Source of the DNA: Vigna angularis
Taxonomy: Eukaryota; Streptophyta; Magnoliopsida; Fabales; Fabaceae
DNA length: 64,000 bases
Assembly: GCF_016808095.1 (NCBI RefSeq)
Contig: NC_068974.1
Coordinates: forward strand, 18,910,001-18,974,000
Reading direction: 5' to 3'
A model generated the notes under the pieces. It saw only the letters and a list, made by a program, of their open reading frames with translations. It was not told the origin of the DNA and searched no databases. The position numbers were made by a program, and so were the translations under genes. Position 1 is the stretch's first letter. The number at the start of each line of letters is the position of its first letter. This document shows positions 24,101 through 36,115 of this stretch, one piece after another.

Positions 24101-25201
24101 GAAGTGGAGGAAGTGGAGGAAGTTGACGAACTAGATGAAATGGAGGAAGTGGAGGAAGTGGTCAAAGTGGAGGAAGTGGAGGAAGTGGACGAAGCTCACA
24201 AGGCTGACGAAGTAGAGGAAGTGGACGAAGTGGAAGAAGCGGACGAAGTTGACGAAGTTGTTTAAGTAGACTATGTGGAAGAAGAAGTGAACGAAGAAGT
24301 AGGAGAAGAAGTGGACGAAGTAGAGGAAGTTTAGGAAGTGGAGGAAGTGGAGGAACTTGACGAACTGGACGAAGTGGAGGAAGTGGAGGAAATGGACAAA
24401 GTTGACGAAGTTGACGAAGTGCACGAAGTGGACGAAGTGGACGAAATGGACGAAGTGGAGGAAATGGACGAAGTAGAGGAAATGGACGAAGTGGACAAAG
24501 TGTACGGAGTTGACGAAGTGGACGAAATGGACGAAGTGGTGGAAGTGGAGGAAGTGGAGGAAGTGGAAGAAGTAGTGGACAAAACGGACGAAGTAGTTGA
24601 AGTGGATGAAATGGACGAAGTGGAGGGAGTGGAGGAAGTGGAGGAAGTAGAGGAAGTGGACGAAGAGGACAAAGTGGAAGAAGTGGAGGAAGTGGAGGAA
24701 GTGGAGGAAGTGGAGGAAGTGGAGGAAGTGGAGGAAGTGGAGAAAGTGGAGGAAGTGGAGGAAATGGACGAAGTTGACAAAGCTGACGAAGTTAACGAAG
24801 TGGACGAAGTGGACGAACTGGACGAAGTGGACGAAATGGACGAAGTGGATGAAGTAGTTGAAGTGGACGAAGTGGATGAAGTGGACGAAACGGACGAAGT
24901 GGAGGAAGTCGACGAAGTGGACGAAGTGGACGAAGAGGACGGAGAGGACAAAGTGGAAGAAGTGCACGAAGTTGATGAAGTTGATGAAGTGGACGAAGTT
25001 GACGAAGTGGACTAAGTGGATGTAGTTGACTAAGTGGACGTAGTTGACGAAGTGGCCGAAGTTGAAGAAGTGGAGGAAGTGGAGGAAGTAGAGGAAGTGG
25101 AGGAAGTGGAGGAAATAGACGAAGTTGACAAAGCTGACGAAGTTGACAAAGCTGACAAAGTTGACGAATTGGACGACGTGGACGAAGTGCACGAAGTGGA
25201 C
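18188..25201. repeat. GAAGTGGAC minisatellite, block 1 (7.0 kb)
   Basis: The block consists of 9-bp units GAAGTGGAC, GAAGTGGAG and GAAGTTGAC with many one-base variants (GAAATGGAC, GACAAAGTG, GATGAAGTG, GAACTGGAC), mixed with 12-bp GAAGAAGAAGTG units. Landmark blocks beginning GATTAAGTGGACTAAGTGG plus (GAAGAAGAAGTG)n recur near 18983, 21355, 21457 and 23846, marking higher-order repeats. An 18-bp dimer runs at 19560-19690. Long ORFs appear on both strands because the unit length is a multiple of three. I treat none as genes. The purine-rich strand is the plus strand throughout. Confidence 0.97.
19560..19690 (+). repeat. Homogeneous 18-bp sub-array
   Basis: GAGGAAGTGGACAAAGTG repeats about seven times with one or two mismatches. 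It is the most regular stretch of block 1 and looks like a recent local expansion of two adjacent 9-bp units. Confidence 0.85.
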
Positions 25202-26505
25202 TGATGAACAAATTTATGAGCACCAAAATATGATGTCACAAACTTGTTTTTCAATCGGCAAGTATGACCGAATCGTTCAAGTAATAAACTTGGTAAGACC
25301 AAGTATCGTTCTTCCCAAAGGACTCACGGCCTAGTTTAGTTATGTGATTTGTTGATTAGCTAAGACTTACAAACGAAATAATTGAGATCTTATATGCAAA
25401 AGACGAAAATTAAATATGTATGCATGAAGTTTTGATCAATGGCAAAAAGCAAAAGATAAACACTTTCAATGGAATTTATGTATGAATATGTTGTTGGGGG
25501 TCAATTTCATCTTATCCACTCTCATATATTTTAGGAATTCAACATTCAAATCATCATTGTTAATGCCACTCTCTAAAGTACCTTTCTAGAAGGCTTCTCC
25601 CTAATCACGAGTTCATACAATTCCTAGCATTCCTAATGATCAGTTCATAAGTGCAGGAGCTTAAGACAACCAATATCATATTGGGAGAAATTCCCCGGAT
25701 CTAGACTTCCCCGTACGTTCCCGTATCGACAAAACCAATAATCATGCATCGAATGAGTTAAACAATGCAAGCATTAAGCAAAGAGGAAAAACCCTAACTA
25801 ATGATGAAAGAAAACATAAATCTTAGATTAAGATGCAAGCATAAATTCCATATATGAGAGCTTCAAGAGATTACATTGATTCCCCAACAAACATACAGAG
25901 TTTAGTTCACCATATTCATGGTGAACCTAGATGAACAATAATGAAAGAATGAAAGAATAAACCCTAAAAAGGTGAAGAGGTAGCCTGAGCATCCAAGATC
26001 CTCCTTCAAAGGGGTGGAAGAGAGAGTGTTTGCCTCGTTTCTGCCAAAGATGCCTAACCCTAGAAAACCCTAAAGCTTATATATCATTCGTAAATTACAA
26101 AATTTTAGGTCCAAGCCCATTAAAGTGCCGCTCAGCGGTAAACTACCGCTCAGCGGTAAGTGCGTCCGCTCGGTTCTTCCCCTCAGCGGCCATTTTGGCC
26201 CTCAGCGGTCCTCCCGTGAGCTTCTGAGTGCCGCTCAGCGGTAAACTACCGCTGAGCGGCAATTGCGGCTTCTCTTTTTGCACTCTTTGATTCCTTTTCT
26301 GATTCCCTCTCTCTCATTCTTCACTTCTTTCACTAAATTCACCTTAAAATCTGCACAAAAACACTGAAATCAAGCATAAACCTGTCCAGCTCTCTTATTT
26401 CTGAAAATATGGATAAAAGTATGATTTCAAGCTAGTTTCTAAGTCTAAAGGTTGCTTTTAGTATCAATTTTAAGCATGAAAATAACAGTTTTTCAACTGT
26501 TATCA
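25202..26505 (-). mobile_element. Solo LTR of the Athila-like family (1304 bp)
   Basis: A complete LTR in reverse orientation (plus-strand ends TGATGAACA...GTTATCA), with no internal region on either side. Both flanks are TGGAC (25197-25201 and 26506-26510), consistent with a 5-bp target duplication in the satellite. It is nearly identical (about eight differences by eye) to the LTR at 32369-33672. It carries the terminal hairpin, palindromes at 26132-26262 and the TATA box (26076-26083, minus strand). Confidence 0.93.
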
Positions 26506-29500
26506 TGGACGAAGTGGACGAAGTGGACGAAATGGACGAAATGGACGAAGAAGTTGAAGTGCACGAAATGGATGAAGTGGACGACGAGGACAAAGTGGAA
26601 GAAGTGCACGAAGTGGACGAAATGGACAAAATGGACGAAGTGGACGAAATGGACGAAGTGGACGAAGTGGAGAAAGTGTACGGAGTTGACGATGTTGACG
26701 AAATGGATGATGTGGACGAAGTGGAGGAAGTGGAGGAGGTGGAAGAAGAAGAGGACGAAGTAGTTGAAGTAGACGAAATGGACGAAGTGGAGGAAGTGGA
26801 GGAAGGGGAGGAAGTGGACGAAGAGGACGAAGTGGAAGAAATGCACGAAGTTGACGAAGATGACGAAGTGGACATAGTGGAAGAAGTGGAGGAAGTGGAG
26901 GAAGTGGAAGAAGTGAAGGAAGTGGATAAAATGGACGTAGTTGACAAAGCTGACGAACTAGACGAAGTGGACGAACTGGACGAAGTGGACGAAATGGACG
27001 AATTGGACGAAGTAGTTGAAGTGCACGAAATGGATGAAGTGGACGAAGTGGTGGAAGTGGACGAAGTGGACGAAGAGGACGAAGAAGACGAAGTTGAAGA
27101 AGTGCACGAAGTTGATGAAGTTGACGAAGTGGACGAAGTTGACGAAGTGGACGAAGTTGACGAAGTGGACTAAGTGGACGAAGTGGACGAAGTGGACTAA
27201 GTGGACGAAGTTGACGAAGTGGACTAAGTGGAAGAAGTTGAGGAAGTGGAGGAAGTGGAGGAAGTGGAGGAAGTGGAGGAAATGAACGAAGTTGACAAAG
27301 CTGACGAAGTTGACAAAGTGGAGGAAGTGGAGGAAGTGGACGAAGTGGACGAAGTGGACGAAGTGGACGAAGTGGACGAAGTGGACGAAGTGGATGAAGT
27401 GGAAGAAATGGATCAAATGGAAGATGTAGTTGAAGTGCACAAAATGGATGAAGTGGATGAAGTGGACAAAGAGGACGAAGAGGACGAAGAGGACGAAGTG
27501 GAAGAAGTGCACGAAGTTGATGAAGTTGACGAAGTGGACGAAGTCGACGAAGTGGACTAAGTGGACGAAGTGGACGAAGTGGAAGAAGTGGAGGAAGTGG
27601 AAGAAGGGGACGAAGTTGATGAAGTTGTTTAAGTGGACTAAGTGGAAGAAGAAGTGGAAGAAGAAGTAGAAGAAGAAGTGAAAGAACTAGAGGAAGTGGA
27701 GGAAGTGGAGGAAGTGGAGGAAGTGGAGGAACTTGACGAACTGGACGAAGTTGACGAAGTTGACGAAGTGGACGAAATGGACGAAGTGGACAAAGTGTAC
27801 TGAGTTGACGAAGTGGACGAAGTGGATGAAATGGACGAAGTGGTGGAAGTGGATGAAGTGGACGAAGTGGAAGAAGAAGTGGACGAAATGGATGAAGTAG
27901 TTGAAGTGGACGAAATGGACTAAGTGGAGGGAGTGGAGGAAGTAGAGGAAGTGGAGGGAGTGGAGGAAATCGAGGAAGTGGACGAAGAGGACGAAGTGGA
28001 AGAAATGCACAAAGTTGACAAAGTTGACGAAGTGGACGAAGTCGAAGAAGTGGAGGAAGTGGAGAAAGTGGAGGAAGTGGAGGAAATGGACGAAGTTGAC
28101 AAAGCTGACGAAGTTGCCGAAGGGGACGAACTCGACGAAGTGGACGAAATGGACGAAGTAGTTGAAGTGGACGAAATGGACGAAGTGGAGGGAGTGGAGG
28201 AAGTGGAGGAAGTGGACGAAATGCACGAAGTTGACGAAGTGGACGAAGTGGAGGAAGTTGACGAAGTGGAGGAATTGGACGAAGTGGAGGAAGTGGACGA
28301 AGTTGACACAGCTGACAAAGTTGCCGAAGTGGACGAAATGGACGAAATGGACGAAGTACTTGAAGTGGACGAAATGGATTAAGTGGACGAAGTGGAGGAA
28401 GTGGAGGAAGTGGACGAAGTGGACGAAGTGGACGAAGAGGACGAAGAGGACGAAGTGGAAGAAGTTCATGAAGTTAATGAAGTGGACGAAGTGGACGAAG
28501 TTGACGAAGTTGACGAAGTGGAAGAAGTGGAGGAAGTGGAGGAAGTGGAGGAAGTGGAGGAAGTGGAGGAAGTGGACAATGTGGACGAAGTGGACAAAGT
28601 GGATGAAGTGAACAAAACCTACGAAGCTGACGAAGTGGAGGAAGTGGAGGAAGTGGAAGAAGTGGACGAAGTTGACGAACTTCACGAAGTTGATTAAGTG
28701 GACTAAGTGGACTAAGTGGAAGAAGAAGTGGAAGAAGAAGTAGAAGAAGAAGTGGAAGAAGTTGAGGGAGGGGAGGAAGTGGAGGAAGCTGACGAAGCTG
28801 ACGAAGCTGACGAAGTGGAGGAAGTGGACGAAGTGGAAGAAGTAGACGAACTTGACGAAGTTGATTAAGTGGACTAAGTGGAAGAAGAAGTGGAAGAAGA
28901 AGTAGAAGAAGAAGTGGAAGAAGTGGAGGAAGGGGAGGAAGAAGTAGAAGGAGTAGTGGAAGAAGTGGAGGAAGTGGAGAAAGTGGAGGAAGTTGACGAA
29001 CTGGATGACATGGAGGAAGTGGAGGAAGTGGTCAAAGTGGAGGAAGTGGAGGAAGTGGACAAAGTGGAGGAAGTGGACGAAGCTCACAAGGTTGACGAAG
29101 TAGAGGAAGTGGACGAAGTGGAAGAAGGGGACGAAGTTGACGAAGTTGTTTAAGTGGACTATGTGGAAGAAGAAGTGAAAGAAGAAGTAGGAGAAGAAGT
29201 GGACGAAGTAGAGGAAGTTTAGGAAGTGGAGGAAGTGGAGGAACTTGACGAACTGGACGAAGTGGAGGAAGTGGAGGAAATGGACAAAGTTGACGAAGTT
29301 GACGAAGTGCACGAAGTGGACGAAGTGGAGGAAATGGACGAAGTGGAGGAAATGGACGAAGTGGAGGAAATGGACGAAGTGGACAAAGTGTACGGAGTTG
29401 ACGAAGTGGACGAAATGGAAGAAGTGGTGGAAGTGGAGGAAGTGGAGGAAGTGGAAGAAGAAGTGGACGAAATGGACGAAGTAGTTGAAGTGGATGAAAT

Positions 29501-32368
29501 GGACGAAGTGGAGGGAGTGGAGGAAGTGGAGGAAGTAGAGGAAGTGGACGAAGAGGACAAAGTGGAAGAAATGCACAAAGTTGACGAAGTTGACGAAGTG
29601 GAAGAAGTGGAGGAAGTGGAGGAAGTGGAGGAAGTGGAGGAAGTGGAGGAAGTGGAGGAAGTGGAGGAAGTGGAGAAAGTGGAGGAAGTGGAGGAAATGG
29701 ACGAAGTTGACAAAGCTGACGAAGTTAACGAAGTGGACGAAGTGGACGAACTGGACGATGTGCACGAAATGGACGAAGTGGATGAAGTAGTTGAAGTGGA
29801 CGAAGTGGATGAAGTGGACGAAACAGACGAAGTGGAGGAAGTCGACGAAGTGGTCGAAGTGGACGAAGTGGACGAAGAGGACGAAGAGGACAAAGTGGAA
29901 GAAGTGCACGAAGTTGATGAAGTTGATGAAGTCGACGAAGTTGACGAAGTGGACTAAGTGGACGTAGTTGACTAAGTGGACGTAGTTGACGAAGTGGACG
30001 AAGTGGAGGAAGTGGAGGAAGTAGAGGAAGTGGAGGAAGTGGAGGAAGTGGAGGAAATAGACGAAGTTGACAAAGCTGACGAAGTTAACAAAGCTGACAA
30101 AGTTGACGACGTGGACGAAGTGCACGAAGTGGACGAAGTGGACGAACTGGACGAAGTGGACGAAATGGACGAAATGGACGAAGAAGTTGAAGTGCACGAA
30201 ATGGATGAAGTGCACGAAGAGGACAAAGTGGAAGAAGTGCACGAAGTTGATGAAGTTGACGAAGTGGACGAAGTTGACTAAGTGGACGAGGTGGACGAAG
30301 TGGAAGAAGTGGAGGAAGTGGACGAAGTGGAAGAAGGGGATGAAGTTGACGAAATTGATTAAGTGGACTAAGTGGAAGAAGAAGTGGAAGAAGAAGTAGA
30401 AGAAGAAGTGGAAGAAGTGGAGGAAGCGGAGGAAGTTGAGGAAGTGGAGGAAGTGGAGGACCTTGACAAAGTGGAAGATGTGGAGGAAGTGGACGATGTG
30501 GAGGAAGTGAAGGAAATGGACAAAGTTGACGAAGTTGACGAAGTGCACGAATGGACGAAATGGACGAAGTGGACGAAATGGACGAAATGGACGAAGTGGT
30601 TGAAGTGGAGGAAGTGGACGAAGTGGAAGAAGAAGTGGACGAAATGGACGAAGTAGTTGAAGTGGACAAAATGGACGAAGTGGAGGAACTAGAGGAAGTG
30701 GAGGAAGTGGACGAATAGGACGAAGTGGAAGAAGTGCACGAAGTTGACGAAGTGGACGAAGTTGACGAAGTCGACTAAGTGGACGAAGTTGACGAAGTCG
30801 ACTAAGTGGACGAAGTGGGCGAAGTAGAAGAACTGGAGGAAGTGGAGGAAGCTGACGAAGTGGACGAAGTTGACAAAGTGGAAGAAGTGCAAGAACAAGT
30901 GGACAAAGAAGTGGCAGAAGAAGTGGTGAAAAATGAGGAAGTGGACGACGTGGACGAAGTGTAGGAAGTTGATGTAGTGGACGAAGTTGAGAAAGTGGAC
31001 GAAGTGGACGAAATGGACGAATTGAACGAAGTGGACAAAGTAGACGAAGTCTACGAATTGGAAGAAGTGGACGAAATAGACGAAGTGGAGGAAGTTGACA
31101 AAGTTGTTGAAGCGCACGAAGTGGACGAAGTGGAAGAAGTGGACGAAGTGGAAGAAGTTGATGAAGTTGATGAAGTGGCCGAAGTGGACGATGGGGAAGA
31201 AAAAGTGGAAGATGAAGAGTAAGAAGAAGTGGAAGAAGTGGAGGAAGTAGAGAAAGTGGAGGAAGTGGACGAAGTGGAAGAAGTAGACGAAGTTGACGAA
31301 GTTGATTAAGTGAACTAAGTGGACTAAGTGGAAGAAGAAGTAGAAGAAGAAGTGGAAGAAGTGGAGGAAGTGGAGGAAGTTGAGGAAGTGGAGGAAGTGG
31401 AGGAAGTGGAGGAAATGGACGAAGAGGACGAAGTGGAAGAAGTGCATGAAGTTGACGAAGTTGGCGAAGTGGACGAAGTTGACGATGTGGACTAAGTGGA
31501 CGATGTTGACGAAGTGGAAGAAGTGAAGGAAGTGGAGGAAGTGGAGGAAGCTGACGAAGTTGACGAAGTGGACGAAGTTGACGAAGTGGAAGAAGTAGAC
31601 GAAGTGGACGAAGTTGACGAAGTGGACGAAGTGGAATAAAAAGTGGACAAAGAAGTGGCAGAAGAAATGGAAGAAGAAGTGGGGCAAAATGAGAAAGTGG
31701 AGGACGTGGACGAAGTGTAGGAAGTTGACATAGTGGACGAAGTTGACAAAGTGGACGAAGTGGACGAAATGGACGAAATGAACGCAGGGGACGAAGTCTA
31801 CGAATTGGAAGAAGTGGACGAAATGGACGAAGTGGACGAAGTGGACAAAGTAGTTGAAGTGCATAAAATGGACGAAGTGGACGAAGTGGACGAAGTGGAA
31901 GAAGTGGACGAAGTTGATGAAGTTGACGAAGTGGACGAAGTGGACGAAGTTGACAAAGCTGACGAAGTTAACGAAGTGGACGAAGTGGACGAACTGGACG
32001 AAGTGGACGAAATGGACGAAGTGGATGAAGTAGTTGAAGTGGACGAAGTGGATGAAGTGGACGAAACGGACGAAGTGGAGGAAGTCGACGAAGTGGACGA
32101 AGAGGACGGAGAGGACAAAGTGGAAGAAGTGCACGAAGTTGATGAAGTTGATGAAGTGGACGAAGTTGACGAAGTGGACTAAGTGGACGTAGTTGACTAA
32201 GTGGACGTAGTTGACGAAGTGGCCGAAGTGGAAGAAGTGGAGGAAGTGGAGGAAGTAGAGGAAGTGGAGGAAGTGGAGGAAATAGACGAAGTTGACAAAG
32301 CTGACGAAGTTGACAAAGCTGACAAAGTTGACGAATTGGACGACGTGGACGAAGTGCACGAAGTGGAC
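26506..32368. repeat. GAAGTGGAC minisatellite, block 2 (5.9 kb)
   Basis: Same unit family as block 1. It contains several higher-order repeat types. 27640-28860 resembles 22740-24015. 29063-30640 resembles block 3. 30640-31950 resembles the start of block 4, where GTCTACGAATTGG occurs at 31049 and 31796 (747 apart). From about 31951 to the end it switches to the type that flanks the solo LTR at 24771-25201. Confidence 0.97.
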
Positions 32369-33672
32369 TGATGAACAAATTTATGAGCACCAAAATATGA
32401 TGTCACAAACTTGTTTTTCAATCGGCAAGTATGACCGAATCGTTCAAGTAATAAACTTGGTAAGACCAAGTATCGTTCTTCCCAAAGGACTCACGGCCTA
32501 GTTTAGTTATGTGATTTGTTGATTAGCTAAGACTTACAAACGAAATAATTGAGATCTTATATGCAAAAGACGAAAATTAAATATGTATGCATGAAGTTTT
32601 GATCAATGGCAAAAAGCAAAAGATAAACACTTTCAATGGAATTTATGTATGAATATGTTGTTGGGGGTCAATTTCATCTTATCCACTCTCATATATTTTA
32701 GGAATTCAACATTCAAATCATCATTGTTAATGCCACTCTCTAAAGTACCTTTCTAGAAGGCTTCTCCCTAATCACGAGTTCATACAATTCCTAGCATTCC
32801 TAATGATCAGTTCATAAGTGCAGGAGCTTAAGACAACCAATATCATATTGGGAGAAATTCCCCGGATCTAGACTTCCCCGTACGTTCCCGTATCGACAAA
32901 ACCAATAATCATGCATCGAATGAGTTAAACAATGCAAGCATTAAGCAAAGAGGAAAAACCCTAACTAATGATGAAAGAAAGCATAAATCTTAGATTAAGA
33001 TGCAAGCATAAATTCCATATATGAGAGCTTCAAGAGATTACATTGATTCCCCAACAAACATACAGAGTTTAGTTCACCATATTCATGGTGAACCTAGATG
33101 AACAATAATGAAAGAATGAAAGAATAAACCCTAAAAAGGTGAAGAGGTAGCCTGAGCATCCAAGATCCTCCTTCAAAGGGGTGGAAGAGAGAGTGTTTGC
33201 CTCGTTTCTGCCAAAGATGCCTAACCCTAGGAAACCCTAAAGCTTATATATCATTCGTAAATTACAAAATTTTAGGTCCAAGCCCATTAAAGTGCCGCTC
33301 AGCGGTAAACTACCGCTCAGCGGTAAGTGTGTCAGCTCGGTTCTTCCCCTCAGCGGCCATTTTGCCCCTCAGCGGTCCTCCCGTGAGCTTCTGAGTGCCG
33401 CTCAGCGGTAAACTGCCGCTGAGCGGCAGTTGCGGCTTCTCTTTTTGCACTCTTTGATTCCTTTTCTGATTCCCTCTCTCTCATTCTTCACTTCTTTCAC
33501 TAAATTCACCTTAAAATCTGCACAAAAACACTGAAATCAAGCATAAACCTGTCCAGCTCTCTTATTTCTGAAAATATGGATAAAAGTATGATTTCAAGCT
33601 AGTTTCTAAGTCTAAAGGTTGCTTTTAGTATCAATTTTAAGCATGAAAATAACAGTTTTTCAACTGTTATCA
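32369..33672 (-). repeat. 3' LTR of element A (1304 bp)
   Basis: Plus-strand ends are TGATGAACA and GTTATCA. It is followed at 33673 by the reverse complement of the polypurine region. About 400 bases of satellite to its left plus the LTR itself duplicate 24771-26505. Confidence 0.93.
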
Positions 33673-34815
33673 CAACCCCAAACTTAGAACTTTGCTTGTC
33701 CTCAAGCAAACAAAATGTAACTCAATCTCCAACCAATTCATATGATGCTTCACTCATTCAAAAATCCTCTTTTTCAAGATAAATAACAACTTCACTCAAA
33801 CTTATGACCAAGAGTTCATTCAAGATGTGCACATGCTTTAGTGTTCACAAAGTCATTTAAATTCCAACAAATGCTATTTTTCATGAATGATCAATCAATT
33901 AAGCATGGATGTTCATGTGCTTATGGAATATTTCCTCACTAGTTAAAGTGTTTCACTCAACACACAAGTGTATAAGAGGTAAAGTGTTTCACTCCTTCAC
34001 TCTACTATCACAATGTCACATGAATCAACTTTGCCTTTCATTTTACCACAATCAAAAACATTCACAAGCATGCATCATCACAAGGACTTTTTAATGGCTT
34101 ATAATGTGGCTGGGCTAACAAGAAAATTGGTTTTTCTGGATCACAAAATCCTTGAGTTAAGAGAATCATAACAACACAATCATCTTATTCATTCCCAACT
34201 TTCTTTTACCTTTGCATTTGCATTGAGCTTTACTTCTTTTTCTTTTCTTTTCTTTGCATATTCTTACTTTTTAGCTCTTAGCTCAATGCTTTTCTTATCA
34301 TTTTTTCCCAACAACCCCAAACTTGAACATTTAACAATACCATACAAGATCTTCTACTTAACTCAAGGTAAAGATTTTCAATCAAAGGTTTTCAGTGTAT
34401 GTTCAAGGCTAAGGGTTCAAAGGATAGAACACAACGTGTTCTCTTTTAGTAGGCTAACTTTATGAATTTGGCCAATAAAAAGGGTTCCAACAAATGGCCT
34501 TGATCACATGATGCAAAACAAGCAATTGATTCAATCATAGAAAACCTGGGCAAAATCATTCATGCTTTCAAAGTAATAGCATTCAATCATACCAAAAACT
34601 CTGGAGCTCAAAACCTCACATATAAGCTCATTCACATTTGACATACACATCCTGCTTAATCTCACAATCACAATCATAATATCATGCATTTGTTCACAAA
34701 GCTTGTGAATCACCTGTATAAGCATTTTAATGTGCACATCTATCTCAACATCAATCAATCAATAAGCATCATCAAGCAGTACTTATCACACAATCACAGT
34801 TAATAGCAAACCATC
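33673..34815 (-). other. 3' non-coding end of element A
   Basis: This is homologous to 36116-37252 in B with about 1% differences. It includes the polypurine region and the small conserved ORF (34531-34758). It stops at CCATC, exactly where B's LTR begins. In B the same sequence continues past CCATC into CATAACAAACC, showing that A was interrupted there. Confidence 0.85.
34531..34758 (-). CDS. Small conserved ORF, copy in element A
   Basis: 75 codons, one residue different from the copy in B and clearly related to that in element 2 (15818-16033). It lies between the Athila-type ORF and the 3' LTR. Function is unknown and coding status uncertain. Confidence 0.3.
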   Translation of the reverse strand: MIDVEIDVHIKMLIQVIHKLCEQMHDIMIVIVRLSRMCMSNVNELICEVLSSRVFGMIECYYFESMNDFAQVFYD

Positions 34816-36115
34816 TGATGGTCAAATTTGTAAGCACCAAAATATGATGTCACAAACTTGTTTCACAATCGGCAAGTATGACCGAATCGTTCAAGTAATA
34901 ATCTTGGTAAGACCAAGTATCGTTCTTCCCAAAGGACTCACGGCCTAGTTTAGTTGTGTGGTTTCTTGATTAACTAAGACTTACAAACGAAATATTTGGA
35001 TTAGATTATGCAAAAGACGAAAATAAACATGTATGCATGAAATTTGATCAATGGCAAAGACAAAAGATAAACACTTTCAATGAAATATATGAATGAATAT
35101 GTTGTTGGGGGTCAATTTCATCTCATACACTCTCATACATTTTAGGAATTCAACATTCAAATCATCATTGTTAATGCCACTCTCTAAAGTACCATTCTAG
35201 ATGGCTTCTCCCTAATCACGAGTTCATACAATTCCTAGCATTCCTAATGATTAGTTCATAAGTACAGGAGCTTAACGACAACCAATATAATATTGGGAGA
35301 AATTCCCCGGATCTAGACTTCCCCGTACGTGTCCGTATCGACAAAACCAATAATCATGCATTAGAATGAGTTAAACAATGCAAGCATTAAGCAAAGAGGA
35401 AAAACCCTAACTAATGATGAAAGAAAGTAAGTCTTAGATTAAGATGCAAGCATAAATTCCATATATGAGAGCTTCAAGAGATTACATTGATTCCCCAACA
35501 AACATACAGAGTTTAGTTCACCATATTCATGGTGAACCTAGATGAATTACAATGAAAGTATGAAAGAATAAACCCAATAAAGGTGAAGAGGTAGCCTGAG
35601 CATCCAAGATCCTCCTTCAAAGGGGTGGAAGAGAAAGTGTTTGCCTCGTTTCTGCCAAAGATCCCTAACCCTAGGAAACCCTAAAGCTTAAATATCATTC
35701 ATAAATTACAAAAAGTCAAGCCCAAGCCCATTAAAATGCCGCTCAGCGGTAAAAGACCGCTCAGCGGTGATTGCGCGTCTCGTTTTCTCCCCTCAGCGGC
35801 CATTTTGCCCCTCAGCGGACCTCCCGCAACCTCTTGAGTGCCGCTCAGCGGTAAAATGCCGCTGAGCGGTGACTTCGACTTCTTCTTTTTCACTCTTTGA
35901 TTCCTTTTCTGATTCCCTCTCTCTCATTCTTCACTTCTTTCACTAAATTCACCTTAAAACCTGCACAAAAACACTGAAATCAAGCATAAACCTGTCCAGC
36001 TCTCTTATTTCTGAAAATATGAATAAAAGTATGATTTCAAGCTAGTTTCTAAGTCTAAAGGTTGCTTTTAGTATCAATTTTAAGCATGAAAATAACAGTT
36101 TTTCAACTGTTATCA
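34816..36115 (-). repeat. 3' LTR of element B (1300 bp)
   Basis: Plus-strand ends are TGATGGTCA and GTTATCA, followed by the reversed polypurine region. Palindromes CCGCTCAGCGG and CCGCTGAGCGG lie at 35739-35869. Confidence 0.93.

Noticed and set aside
18188..25201. CRISPR-like array
   Set aside because: The 9-bp units are contiguous without unique spacers, and the host is a plant.
34223..34465. 80-codon plus-strand ORF (and 36665-36904)
   Set aside because: Antisense to the 3' non-coding end of A and B, rich in Phe/Ser from the pyrimidine-rich strand; no domain is recognised.
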